64,000 nucleotides of DNA from positions 1-64,000 of the forward strand of contig JAHHUH010000006.1 of assembly GCA_020024105.1 (NCBI GenBank). Direction: 5' to 3'. Below are positions 31,876 through 39,934 of the stretch, in pieces. The notes beneath the pieces were generated by a model. It was given only the letters and a program-made list of their open reading frames with translations. It was not told the origin of the DNA and ran no database searches. The translations under genes were made by a program, and so were the position numbers. The stretch is from Phascolarctobacterium sp. GTDB taxonomy: Bacteria > Bacillota > Negativicutes > Acidaminococcales > Acidaminococcaceae. Each line of letters begins with the position of its first letter. The first letter of the stretch is position 1.

Positions 31876-33162
31876 ATGACTAAGCAAAATATTGAAACCA
31901 TCTGCGTACAGGGAGGCTATACTCCCGGCAACGGCGAGCCCCGCCAAATTCCCATTATCCAATCCACTACCTTCAAATATAATACCAGCGAGGACATGGG
32001 CAAGCTCTTCGATTTGGAAGCCAGCGGCTACTTCTACTCCCGCCTACAGAATCCCACCTGCGATGCGGTGGCTGCCAAAATCTGTGCCCTAGAGGGTGGC
32101 GCAGCTGCTATGCTCACCTCCTCCGGTCAAGCTGCTAATTTCTTCGCCCTCTTTAATATCTGCACCTGTGGCGATCACATTGTTGCCTCCAGCAGTATCT
32201 ACGGCGGTACCTTTAATCTGATTGCCGTTACCCTGGCTAAGATGGGTGTGGAGGCTACCTTTATTTCCCCCACTGCCAGTGATGCGGAGCTGGATGCGGC
32301 CTTCCGTCCCAATACCAAGGCTGTTTTTGGGGAAACCATTGCTAATCCGGCCCTGACTGTACTGGACATTGAAAAATTTGCCCAGGCTGCCCATCGTCAT
32401 GGCGTACCCTTGATTGTAGATAATACCTTTGCCACCCCCGTCAACTGCCAGCCCATTGCCTGGGGTGCGGATATTGTTACCCATTCCACCACCAAGTACA
32501 TGGATGGTCACGGTGCCTCCATCGGCGGTGCCATTGTTGATGCCGGTAAATTTGACTGGCTGGCCCATGCGGATAAATTCCCCGGTCTCTGTACTCCTGA
32601 CGACAGCTACCACGGTATCACCTACGCGGAAAAATTCGGTAAGGAGCATGCCTTCATTACCAAAGCCACCGCTCAGCTGATGCGCGATTTCGGCTCCACC
32701 CAGTCCCCTCAAAATGCCTTCTATGTTAATCTCGGACTGGAAAGCCTGCATGTACGCGTGGCCCGCCACTGTGAAAATGCCCAGGCCGTAGCTGAATTTT
32801 TAGAGCAGCACCCCAAGGTAAGCTGCGTCCACTACTGTGGTCTGCCCAGCGATCCCTACCACGAGCTGGCTAAGAAATATCTGCCCCAGGGCTCCTGCGG
32901 TGTTGTTTCCTTTGAGCTGACCGGTGGCCGCCAGGCAGCCCAGGTCTTCATGAAGCAGCTGAAGCTGGCCGCTATTGAAACCCATGTGGCCGATGCCCAT
33001 ACCTGCTGTCTGAATCCTGCTACCTCCACCCACCGTCAGATGACCGATGAGCAGCTCCAGGTAGCCGGTATTCCTGCCGGACTGGTCCGCCTCAGCTGCG
33101 GTCTGGAAAGCAAGGAGGACCTGATTGCCGATTTGGCTCAGGCCCTGGAAGCAGTAGAATAA
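31876..33162 (+). CDS. metY: O-acetylhomoserine aminocarboxypropyltransferase (sulfhydrylase)
   Basis: PLP enzyme that makes homocysteine (or methionine with methanethiol) from O-acetylhomoserine and sulfide; 428 residues, the usual length of MetY and longer than MetB/MetC. Visible are the N-terminal GGYTPGNGEPRQIPIIQST, SRLQNPT, LTSSGQAANFFAL, VDNTFATP and the PLP lysine in THSTTKYMDGHG (Lys207). The start has AAAGGAG upstream and lies 14 bases after the transporter, forming a two-gene operon under the T-box. The gene ends at a strong terminator. A methionine gamma-lyase role is less likely given length and motifs. Confidence 0.92.
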   Translation: MTKQNIETICVQGGYTPGNGEPRQIPIIQSTTFKYNTSEDMGKLFDLEASGYFYSRLQNPTCDAVAAKICALEGGAAAMLTSSGQAANFFALFNICTCGDHIVASSSIYGGTFNLIAVTLAKMGVEATFISPTASDAELDAAFRPNTKAVFGETIANPALTVLDIEKFAQAAHRHGVPLIVDNTFATPVNCQPIAWGADIVTHSTTKYMDGHGASIGGAIVDAGKFDWLAHADKFPGLCTPDDSYHGITYAEKFGKEHAFITKATAQLMRDFGSTQSPQNAFYVNLGLESLHVRVARHCENAQAVAEFLEQHPKVSCVHYCGLPSDPYHELAKKYLPQGSCGVVSFELTGGRQAAQVFMKQLKLAAIETHVADAHTCCLNPATSTHRQMTDEQLQVAGIPAGLVRLSCGLESKEDLIADLAQALEAVE

Positions 33163-33176
33163 AACACAACCCCTTC

Positions 33177-33206
33177 AACCACGTCGTCAAGACGTGGTTT
33201 TTTTAT
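33177..33206 (+). terminator. Terminator after metY
   Basis: Nine-bp stem AACCACGTC / GACGTGGTT with a five-base loop, followed by TTTTTTT. Confidence 0.88.
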
Positions 33207-33210
33207 ACCA

Positions 33211-33238
33211 AAAAAGGACAGCCCCTGCGGACTGTCCT
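33211..33238 (-). terminator. Terminator after dps copy B
   Basis: Stem AGGACAGCC / GGACTGTCCT with an A-run to the left giving Ts on the minus strand; sister of the terminator at 29362-29389, so the duplicated unit includes the terminator. Confidence 0.8.
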
Positions 33239-33256
33239 TGGTGTAACGATATTAAC

Positions 33257-33691
33257 TTATTTCAGCATGGATTCTAAGAACCAGATTTGTTTTTCGTAGC
33301 CTGCGATGTGGTCCTCCAGCATCATTACTACGGTGAATTCGCCAGCTGCGTCAAATTCGTTTCTTAAAGCGGTTGCCTGTTCCTTCAACAGCTTGGTATC
33401 TGCCAAAACCTCAGCAAGAACCTCTTCGCAGGAGAATTCCTTGTCAGCCATTTCCTTTACAGTTGCCAATTCCAGATAGCCTGCCACCTTGGACACGGGC
33501 TTTTCACCCTTCATGATGATTTTTTCTGCAACCTCATCAAATTTTTCCGCCAGGTCATCATAGCGGCTTTCAGTATATTCATGTACGGCAACAAACATTT
33601 TGCCTTTTACGTTCCAGTGTAAATCATGGAATTTTGCGTAGAGTACAACCAGGTTAGCCAAATACGGATTTAATTTTTCTGCAAATTTCAT
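33257..33691 (-). CDS. dps: Dps-family ferritin-like protein, copy B
   Basis: Second Dps gene coding for exactly the same 144 residues as the copy 3.4 kb to the left. Silent differences cluster in the first third of the coding sequence (region about 33546-33660), while the remaining two-thirds and the terminator are almost unchanged. This is the pattern of gene conversion between paralogues rather than a single recent duplication. The upstream regions differ apart from the promoter plan: TTGACT/TAGAAT and a GTGAC-N3-GTCAC palindrome. AAAGGAGAAATTACT lies before the ATG. Different promoters may allow expression under different stresses. Confidence 0.92.
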   Translation of the reverse strand: MKFAEKLNPYLANLVVLYAKFHDLHWNVKGKMFVAVHEYTESRYDDLAEKFDEVAEKIIMKGEKPVSKVAGYLELATVKEMADKEFSCEEVLAEVLADTKLLKEQATALRNEFDAAGEFTVVMMLEDHIAGYEKQIWFLESMLK

Positions 33692-33770
33692 AGTAATTTC
33701 TCCTTTATTTTTACAATTTATAATTTAGTTTTATCAACTAAGGTTTAGTTGTTTTCCCTTTGTTGTGTAT

Positions 33771-33799
33771 ATTCTAACATAAGGCTAATTAATAGTCAA
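33771..33799 (-). promoter_or_regulatory. Promoter of dps copy B
   Basis: TTGACT (33794-33799), 17-base spacer, TAGAAT (33771-33776); stronger than that of copy A. Confidence 0.7.
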
Positions 33800-33810
33800 T
33801 ATCCGTTATG

Positions 33811-33823
33811 GTGACTAAGTCAC
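33811..33823. promoter_or_regulatory. Palindrome upstream of dps B promoter
   Basis: GTGAC-TAA-GTCAC, eleven bases upstream of the -35 box; counterpart of 29957-29969. Confidence 0.55.
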
Positions 33824-33896
33824 TTAAAAGACCTTTCCCGTACATTCCCTTTGTACAGGAATACATTATTTTATCACCTTTTTCTCCATAAAATGC

Positions 33897-33902
33897 TATA
33901 AT
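33897..33902 (+). promoter_or_regulatory. Promoter -10 of the S1-domain gene
   Basis: TATAAT with extended -10 TGC; about 98 bases upstream of the chosen start codon, leaving a long untranslated leader. No good -35. Confidence 0.5.
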
Positions 33903-33999
33903 TAGAGTATGAGTATTGGTTGGGGTAGCTAATCACATCCTGGCTACCAAACCCGACCACCTTGGTTACAACCAATTTTTAGGAAGAAAGGGTGTTGAA

Positions 34000-35160
34000 A
34001 TGTTTTTTACAGGTTTAATCGCAAAATTGTTTTCCCATACAGCTGCTACCTCTGCGGAGGCGGCACCGACGGCTGCACCTGCACCCACCAGCGACCTACA
34101 ATACGGTCAGCTCTACACCTGCACCGTAACCCATCTGACAGAGGAGGGCGCCTGGGTCCGCTTTGGTCAAGAACAGACCGGCCTCATCCCCTATCCCAAG
34201 TGGACCTATGGTGGTACTGCCGCCAAATTACAGCATACCATCCAGCCCCAGGACCAGCTGCAGGCGATTATCGTTTCAGTTGAGGGTAAGAACGGCTATG
34301 TTATCCTCTCCAAGCTGAAGGCGGATAAGGTAGCAGCCTGGGAGGAGCTCCAACCGCTGGCGCCGGGAGAAAAGCGCCCCACTACGGTCAGACTGCTCCA
34401 TCCCGTCACCAATAAGCATAAGGTCATCCTCGGCCTAAGAGTAGCACTCAGCAACGGTCTGCCCGCCTTCCTGCCCACCCCCCAGCTCAGCCCCAACCTG
34501 GCTCCCGAGCTGCAGAAATATCTGGGTCAGGTAATGCCGGCGGACATCATCCGCATTGATAAAAAGGAGAAGAAAATTAATGTCAGCAATAAGGAACTCA
34601 GTACCCAGCTGGGCCAGCTAGCCCGTAATGCCAACCAGGAGCTGACCCGTGCCGGTCTGGAAAAGCTGGAGCAGGGCTCCGTAGTTACCGGTACTGTTAC
34701 TAAAATCGTCAACTTCGGCATCTTCGTCCAGCTGCCGGATAATGTCCTGGGCCTGATTCATAAGAACGATCTCTCTTGGGAGCGCAAGGTCAATCCCCAC
34801 GACGTTGCCCAGGTAGGCGACCAGCTGGCGGTCTATATTAAGCAGCTCAACCCCTCCAAGGGTAAAATCCAGCTGAGCCTAAAAGCACTCCAGGAGGACC
34901 CCTGGCTGGCTGAGGCAAGAAGCATTCTACCCGGTACCATCATCAGCTGCCAGATTGAGCGCATTTATCCCTTTGGCGCCTTTGCCCGGATTTCTCCCCA
35001 TGTATTGGGCTTCATCCATATCTCCGCCATTGCCAACCAGAGAATTAAAATTAACGAAGTCCTGAGTGTGGGCCAACAGGTAAGGGCCAAGGTCCTTTCC
35101 GTGGATTGTGAAAAAAGGAAAATTGAATTAAGCATAGCTCAGGCTAAGGAAAATAATTAA
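34000..35160 (+). CDS. S1 RNA-binding domain protein
   Basis: A 386-residue protein built mainly of S1/OB-fold RNA-binding repeats. At least three are clear: about residues 30-90 (YGQLYTCTVTHLTEEGAWVRFG), 225-300 (SVVTGTVTKIVNFGIFVQLP, LGLIHKNDLSW, KGKIQLSLK) and 310-385 (ISCQIERIYPFGAFARISP, LGFIHISAI, KRKIELSI). A more divergent one lies between the first two. It looks like the S1-like proteins (RpsA/YpfD type) of Bacillota, which bind mRNA on the ribosome or act elsewhere in RNA metabolism. The ATG at 34000 is chosen because the longer frame begins before a good ribosome binding site; GAAAGGGTG lies just upstream. Confidence 0.85.
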   Translation: MFFTGLIAKLFSHTAATSAEAAPTAAPAPTSDLQYGQLYTCTVTHLTEEGAWVRFGQEQTGLIPYPKWTYGGTAAKLQHTIQPQDQLQAIIVSVEGKNGYVILSKLKADKVAAWEELQPLAPGEKRPTTVRLLHPVTNKHKVILGLRVALSNGLPAFLPTPQLSPNLAPELQKYLGQVMPADIIRIDKKEKKINVSNKELSTQLGQLARNANQELTRAGLEKLEQGSVVTGTVTKIVNFGIFVQLPDNVLGLIHKNDLSWERKVNPHDVAQVGDQLAVYIKQLNPSKGKIQLSLKALQEDPWLAEARSILPGTIISCQIERIYPFGAFARISPHVLGFIHISAIANQRIKINEVLSVGQQVRAKVLSVDCEKRKIELSIAQAKENN

Positions 35161-35175
35161 ATAGCTGTCAACGTC

Positions 35176-35204
35176 AAAAAGCTCTCCTACGGGGGGCTTT
35201 TTGG
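35176..35204 (+). terminator. Terminator after the S1-domain gene
   Basis: Stem AAAAAGCTCTCC / GGGGGGCTTTTT (imperfect) ending in a T-run, 15 bases past the stop. Confidence 0.75.
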
Positions 35205-35260
35205 CGCTATTTAGGACAAAAAAAGGCCAGCTGACTAGCGACTAACCTTAGGTGCTTATA

Positions 35261-35295
35261 TTTCGAGTGCATTTCGTGTGCCATTTCGTGTGCCA
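35261..35295. repeat. Short tandem repeat, about 12 bp x 3
   Basis: TTTCGAGTGCA followed by two exact copies of TTTCGTGTGCCA. It lies between two terminators in otherwise non-coding DNA. Confidence 0.7.
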
Positions 35296-35391
35296 TTTTC
35301 TATTAGCCTTCGCTCGTACAAATTAATTACTCGCACCAGAACCCCCTCTTCGCCCGTAAGCGGACACCTTTCCTCAAGGCTGGGCAAGGGT

Positions 35392-35431
35392 AAAAAAAGT
35401 CCAAGGGAGGCTTTCCTCCCTTGGACTTTTT
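35392..35431 (-). terminator. Bidirectional terminator after rbgA
   Basis: Fifteen-bp stem AAAGTCCAAGGGAGG / CCTCCCTTGGACTTT with loop CTTT and A/T runs on both sides. It ends the lepB-rbgA transcript and could catch read-through from the left. Confidence 0.9.
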
Positions 35432-35495
35432 AGCTTACATAGCGATACGCAAATCCAGCTAAGACTAGCCGAAATTCGACTAGTCTACAATATTC

Positions 35496-36356
35496 TTATG
35501 CTTCATCCAGAGTAAAACGACCCAGCTTACCGGAGCGGAAGTCGCGCAGGACAATCTGTACCACCTTATCCAAATCCAGCACGCCGCCAGCCTTCAAGCA
35601 GCCACGGGCAGTGGCAATCTTCGCCAGCACAGTACGGTCCGTATCCTCCGGTGTCAGCTGAATGCCATATTTAGCCTCCAGCTCTGCACCATAACGTCCC
35701 ATAAGACGCTCCACCAGCAGCTCCACCGCCATCTCACGGTCAAAAACATCCTCCTTGATGGCACCGGTCACTGCCAGGCAGAAGCCTATTTCCGGGTCCT
35801 CAAACTTGGGCCACAAAACGCCCGGAGTATCCAAAAGCTCCAGACCCTTGGCAATGGTTACCCACTGCTGGCCACGGGTAACACCCGGCTTATCCGCAGC
35901 TACCACCTTGGTCCGGCCGACCAGGCGGTTAATCAGGGTGGACTTTCCCACATTGGGAATACCTACGATCATTACCCGGACGGAGCGGTTGCGGACACCC
36001 TTCTTCAGCCATTTGTCTATAACCGGCTTTGCAGCCAGCTGGACGGCATTAATCAGCTGCTTAACACCCTTGCCCGTAGCACAGTCCACCTTGCACACGG
36101 TCAGACCGCTTTTCTTCAGCTTGTCAATCCATAAATCAGTCTGGGCAGCGTCAGCCATATCCGTCTTATTCAGAGCAATAACCTTGGGCTTGCCCCCCAG
36201 CACCTCCAGCAGCATGGGATTGGTACTGGAGCGGGGAATGCGGGCATCCAGCATTTCCACCACCACGTCCACCAGCTTTACCTGGGATTCCATCATGCGC
36301 TTCGCCTTGGTCATATGACCAGGAAACCATTGTATTTTAAAATCTGCTATACTCAT
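35496..36356 (-). CDS. rbgA: Ribosome biogenesis GTPase RbgA (YlqF)
   Basis: Circularly permuted GTPase needed for late 50S subunit assembly; 286 residues. The permuted motif order is seen: WFPGHMTKAKR at the N-terminus, G4 NKTD (ALNKTDMAD), then G1 GIPNVGKSTLINRL and G3 DTPG, followed by the C-terminal RNA-binding helical domain. The ATG overlaps the lepB stop by four bases (ATGA-type coupling), and AGCAGATTTTAA upstream is a weak site, so translation is likely coupled. The lepB-rbgA-rnhB neighbourhood is common in Bacillota. Confidence 0.95.
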   Translation of the reverse strand: MSIADFKIQWFPGHMTKAKRMMESQVKLVDVVVEMLDARIPRSSTNPMLLEVLGGKPKVIALNKTDMADAAQTDLWIDKLKKSGLTVCKVDCATGKGVKQLINAVQLAAKPVIDKWLKKGVRNRSVRVMIVGIPNVGKSTLINRLVGRTKVVAADKPGVTRGQQWVTIAKGLELLDTPGVLWPKFEDPEIGFCLAVTGAIKEDVFDREMAVELLVERLMGRYGAELEAKYGIQLTPEDTDRTVLAKIATARGCLKAGGVLDLDKVVQIVLRDFRSGKLGRFTLDEA

Positions 36357-36925
36357 TTGTTCAACCCATTGTCAGCATGGATGACGTGGAATTCATCCAA
36401 AGGCCAGAAGGCCAGTACTGCCCTACCCTTAATCAATCTGTCCTCAACCAGACCCACATTGGGGAAACGGCTGTCCACGGAATTATTACGGTTATCACCT
36501 AGGACGAAAACATGGCCCTCGGGGATGACGGTTTCAGGATAGCTGGACATATTTCTGCCCTTGGGGTCGTCCAGGTAGATGTACTGCTCATTCAGAGCCT
36601 CGTCATTAACATAGACCTGACCACTTTCCATGCGCACACGGTCACCGGGTACGGCGATAACGCGTTTGATAAAGTCGCGGCTTTCATCCTGAGGATAACG
36701 GAAGACGATGATTTCGCCTCTGGCAGGATTGCTGATATAATGGTTCAGCTTATCCACCACCAAGCGCTCATGGTTTTTCAGCGTGGGATACATGGAGGTA
36801 CCCTCCACCATATAGGGCTCCACTAAAAAGGTACGAATACAAAAAGCCAGGGCTACGGCAATGATAATGGAAATTAACCAATCACTAGCCGTATCCTGCC
36901 AGGAACTACTATCTTTACTACTCAT
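36353..36925 (-). CDS. lepB: Signal peptidase I
   Basis: Membrane serine protease that removes signal peptides from exported proteins; 190 residues from the ATG at 36925. One N-terminal transmembrane helix (SDWLISIIIAVALAFCI) is followed by the catalytic domain: Ser in EGTSMYPTL, Lys in RDFIKRVIAVPGD, and box E GDNRNNSVDSR. The start is preferred over one six codons earlier because GAAGGGAG lies at eight bases. Overlaps rbgA by four bases. Single-helix form, as in Bacillota SipS types. Confidence 0.95.
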   Translation of the reverse strand: MSSKDSSSWQDTASDWLISIIIAVALAFCIRTFLVEPYMVEGTSMYPTLKNHERLVVDKLNHYISNPARGEIIVFRYPQDESRDFIKRVIAVPGDRVRMESGQVYVNDEALNEQYIYLDDPKGRNMSSYPETVIPEGHVFVLGDNRNNSVDSRFPNVGLVEDRLIKGRAVLAFWPLDEFHVIHADNGLNK

Positions 36926-37110
36926 TTTTATTACTCCCTTCATAGCTGTAGGAACAGCTATTAATCATTTTATCATATTTGTGGTCTTTCTTCTATACTT
37001 AAATTGTGTTATCTTCATGGCAAAATGCTCCCGCACCAGGTTAAAAGCCCCCTGCTGGCCGCTTCAAGCAGGTAGTAACCCTATTGGACAGCTCTAAAGC
37101 AATTTAGGCA

Positions 37111-37144
37111 AAAAAATAAAAGGGACTGTCAAAACAGTCCCTTT
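37111..37144 (-). terminator. Terminator after rplS
   Basis: Eleven-bp stem AAAGGGACTGT / ACAGTCCCTTT with loop CAAA; T-run on the minus strand (A-run 37111-37116). Confidence 0.88.
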
Positions 37145-37164
37145 CACTATGAACATAGTCTGGA

Positions 37165-37506
37165 TTAGCGGCGTTCTCTGATACGAGCTGCTTTACCGGT
37201 GAGGTTACGCAGATAGTACAGTTTTGCACGACGTACAATACCACGACGAGCTACTTCGATTTTTTCAACGCGAGGGCTGTGAACCGGGAAAGTTCTTTCT
37301 ACGCCAACGCCAGAAGCAATACGACGAACGGTAAAGGTTTCACGAACGCCGGAACCGCTGCGAGCGATTACAACGCCTTCAAACAATTGGATACGTTCTC
37401 TGGTACCCTCGACGATTTTTGCATAAACTTTTACGGTATCGCCTGCACGGAAGTCAGGGATATCATTGCGAAGTTGTTCTTGTTCTAAAGCTTCAATAAT
37501 GTTCAT
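37165..37506 (-). CDS. rplS: 50S ribosomal protein L19
   Basis: Ribosomal protein L19 at the 30S-50S interface, 113 residues, with IPDFRAGDTVKVYAKIVEG and the C-terminal VRRAKLYYLRNLTGKAARI. Monocistronic: own promoter and terminator, separate from trmD although adjacent. AGGAGGAAATT precedes the ATG. A 60-70 base leader lies upstream and may be the L19 autoregulatory type. Confidence 0.96.
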   Translation of the reverse strand: MNIIEALEQEQLRNDIPDFRAGDTVKVYAKIVEGTRERIQLFEGVVIARSGSGVRETFTVRRIASGVGVERTFPVHSPRVEKIEVARRGIVRRAKLYYLRNLTGKAARIRERR

Positions 37507-37604
37507 AATTTCCTCCTAAAATCATAGACGTTCATGTGTGAACTCACAGCGGACCGCCCGTATTACACAAAAGACATTATAACATATCTTTATGGACATT
37601 GCAA
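37507..37604 (-). promoter_or_regulatory. rplS promoter and leader
   Basis: TTGCAA (37599-37604), 17-base spacer, TATAAT (37576-37581) with extended -10 TGT. The transcribed leader contains GGGCGGTCCGC followed by GTGAGTTCACACATGAACGTC-like inverted repeats, plausible for an L19 leader but not verified by folding. Confidence 0.6.
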
Positions 37605-37643
37605 TAAAATTTTTGCCTCCAAGCTAATTTTTTAGCAAAGCCC

Positions 37644-38219
37644 TTATTGCTTTTCCCACCAGGCTTCACCAGCCAGCCGGTCCAGGATAATGGCCGCTGC
37701 CGAGCGCACGCACAGGTGGTTATAATCACAGGCGCCGTAAATCGGCTCCAGGATGTAATCAAATTTCTTCATGGTTTCCGCTTCAATACCAAAGCCGGTA
37801 CCCAATAGCAGCAGCACCGGCCGGTCCCCCTCCTGCAGCTGCTTCCGCATAAAGCCGTAGCTGACTGTATTGGGGTAAATCCTGGCATCGGTGGTAACGA
37901 TGTAGGGACGCTGACCACACTGCTGAGCAATATCCAGAGCTGCTGCCTCAATATCGGGGCGCCAGCAGACCCGGTCCAGGGCATCACTGCGGTCCGGATT
38001 ATAGACGCGCCCATAGCCCTCCTGCCAGTAGCCGATAATCTTCTGAATAATATCCCGCTGTACCTCCAGGGGATGGATCAGATAGTAGCGGGCCACATCG
38101 TAGGTACGACAGGTACGGGAAATATCATGAATATCAAAATTAGTCACCGCGCTGGCAATTACGTCCATGCGCTTATTATAGATGGGATAGTGGACCAGGC
38201 CCACATAGAGCTTAGCCAT
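37644..38219 (-). CDS. SPOUT-type RNA methyltransferase family protein (COG4752)
   Basis: A 191-residue putative SAM-dependent RNA methyltransferase with an alpha/beta-knot-like C-terminal part (RPVLLLLGTGFGIEAE, FDYILEPIYG, NHLCVRSAAAIILDRL). This family regularly lies downstream of trmD in Bacillota. The ATG at 38219 is preferred: the protein then begins AKLYVGLVHYPIYNK, as in relatives, and the start overlaps the end of trmD, indicating coupling. Target RNA unknown. Confidence 0.85.
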   Translation of the reverse strand: MAKLYVGLVHYPIYNKRMDVIASAVTNFDIHDISRTCRTYDVARYYLIHPLEVQRDIIQKIIGYWQEGYGRVYNPDRSDALDRVCWRPDIEAAALDIAQQCGQRPYIVTTDARIYPNTVSYGFMRKQLQEGDRPVLLLLGTGFGIEAETMKKFDYILEPIYGACDYNHLCVRSAAAIILDRLAGEAWWEKQ

Positions 38220-39006
38220 GCAGCAGTCCCTCCTCCTCCAGCTCCTGCCGCAGCTCGGCATAGAAGCGTTTTTCTGTCTTGCTGACCTTGCCGGGGAAAT
38301 GGCCTAAAATGGCCTGCTCCAGCTCCGGCGGTATCAGCTCCGGACGCAGACGGTAGGTGGCCTTGACGGACTGCTTTTTCCGCCAGGCCGCAATATGGGC
38401 ATGATTACCATTGCGCAGCACCTCCGGCACCACCAGACCCTCAAAGTCCACGGGGCGGGTGTACTGGGGATATTCCAGCAGGCCGTCCGCAGCACTGAAG
38501 GAATCCTCCTCCGCACTGGTCAGCTTGCCCAGCACCCCCGGTATGAAGCGGGCCACTGCATCCATGACGATCAGCGCCGGCAGCTCTCCACCGGTCAGGA
38601 CGTAATCGCCAATGGACAGCTTTTCGTCCACCCAGTTGAAGATGCGTTCGTCAAAGCCCTCATAATGGCCACAGACGAAAATAATATCCTGACCGGAATG
38701 AGCATATTCCTCCACAATCTCCTGCTTCAGAGTACGGCCACCGGGACAGAGGGCAATGACCCTGGCCTCCGGCAGCTGCTCCTTAGCCTTACGGATGGCA
38801 GTTACCAGGGGCTCCGGCTTCAGCACCATGCCCACGCCGCCGCCAAAGGGAGTATCATCCACCGTATGATGGCGGTCCGTAGTAAAATCGCGGGGATTGA
38901 TACAGCTGACCTGGATTAATCCATTGGCGATGGCTCTTTTGATAATACTATGGGAAACGGCCTGCTCAATCTGCTCGGGAAAGAGCGTGACAAATAGAAA
39001 TCTCAT
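38212..39006 (-). CDS. trmD: tRNA (guanine37-N1)-methyltransferase
   Basis: SPOUT methyltransferase that makes m1G37 in tRNA and prevents frameshifting; 264 residues. Trefoil-knot features are present: DDTPFGGGVGMVLKPEP, LCPGGRTL, FVCGHYEGFDERI and SIGDYVLTGGELPAL, with the catalytic Asp in GVLG-flanked PQYTRP region. Start ATG overlaps the rimM stop by four bases. Part of the ylxM-to-trmD operon. Confidence 0.96.
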   Translation of the reverse strand: MRFLFVTLFPEQIEQAVSHSIIKRAIANGLIQVSCINPRDFTTDRHHTVDDTPFGGGVGMVLKPEPLVTAIRKAKEQLPEARVIALCPGGRTLKQEIVEEYAHSGQDIIFVCGHYEGFDERIFNWVDEKLSIGDYVLTGGELPALIVMDAVARFIPGVLGKLTSAEEDSFSAADGLLEYPQYTRPVDFEGLVVPEVLRNGNHAHIAAWRKKQSVKATYRLRPELIPPELEQAILGHFPGKVSKTEKRFYAELRQELEEEGLLHG

Positions 39007-39512
39007 TCTGCATCAGTCCATTCCGGCAGCTGCACTACAATGCGTCTTTCTGCCAGATTAATTTCTTTAAAATGCTCCTTCAGGGCAGGAACCAGGATAT
39101 CCTTGCCCTGGGGCACGGCAACAACGTAAACATCATTGCTGCCGGTGGAAATTACATCCTTAAAGGTACCCAGCTGCTGACCCTCCAGGTCATAGACGGG
39201 AATACCAATCAGGTCGGAAACATAGAATTGACCCTCCTCCAACGGGGGCAGGTCCTCCACCTTGATGGAAACGGATAAATTACGCAGCAGCTCTGCGTCA
39301 TTCATCGTAGTAATTTCCTTAGTGCTGACCAGGACCATGCCCTTATGGAAGCGGGCAGCCCTGATATGTAGGGTTCGACCATCCTCTAACAGCAGATATT
39401 TTAAGGTTAAAAACTGCTCCGGCCTATCCGTTAGAGGCATAATACGAATATCGCCCCGCACACCGTGCGGAGCGACAATTTTACCAATAATAATATTCTT
39501 ATTCTGCATCAT
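39003..39512 (-). CDS. rimM: Ribosome maturation factor RimM
   Basis: Binds S19 and helps mature the 30S head; 169 residues. The N-terminal beta-barrel has IIIGKIVAPHGVRGDIRI and MPLTDRPEQF, and a PRC-barrel follows: EEGQFYVSDLIGIPVYD with GTFKDVISTGSNDVYVV. The start overlaps the ylqD stop by four bases; translation is coupled through the operon. Confidence 0.95.
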   Translation of the reverse strand: MMQNKNIIIGKIVAPHGVRGDIRIMPLTDRPEQFLTLKYLLLEDGRTLHIRAARFHKGMVLVSTKEITTMNDAELLRNLSVSIKVEDLPPLEEGQFYVSDLIGIPVYDLEGQQLGTFKDVISTGSNDVYVVAVPQGKDILVPALKEHFKEINLAERRIVVQLPEWTDAE

Positions 39513-39913
39513 TCGCGGAAAGCGATTACCTTGCCGTCTTCGGTCAGGATTTCAGCGCCCATCAGAGCGTCCAAATCAGTACCAACAGCAATTTTGACAA
39601 CGCGTTCCAAGGTACCATGACCAATTTCAGCGCCCAATTCCAAAGCTTCTGCTCTTTTCAGCTTAGCTTCAGCATCAGTTTTCGCTGCTACGCGTTTTTG
39701 TCTTTCCACATCAATTTGTTCACGCAAAGCCGGGAGCATGTTCAAATTGGATGCTGCCTGATTCATAACTTCCTTAGCCCGAGCTTCAAACTGCTCCAGG
39801 TCTAATTCCATTTGTTTTATAGTATTTTGGAGATCTCCAATAATTTTCAACTTCAAATCTTCGGTTACTTTAGCCTTGACTGCAACAGGAACTTTAATAT
39901 ACATATCTTCCAT
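39509..39913 (-). CDS. ylqD: YlqD-family protein
   Basis: A 134-residue protein of the YlqD family, recognised by position between the KH protein and rimM and by its plan: a short N-terminal beta region (IKVPVAVKAKVTEDLKLKI), a long coiled coil (about residues 30-90, many E/Q/A heptads) and a small C-terminal beta part. Function unknown; conserved within this ribosomal operon in Bacillota. ATG preceded by AAGGATGG. Confidence 0.85.
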   Translation of the reverse strand: MEDMYIKVPVAVKAKVTEDLKLKIIGDLQNTIKQMELDLEQFEARAKEVMNQAASNLNMLPALREQIDVERQKRVAAKTDAEAKLKRAEALELGAEIGHGTLERVVKIAVGTDLDALMGAEILTEDGKVIAFRE

Positions 39914-39934
39914 GCGATCCTACCATCCTTTTAC

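Noticed and set aside
32089..32769. 226-codon frame opposite metY
   Set aside because: Shadow of metY; no ribosome binding site.
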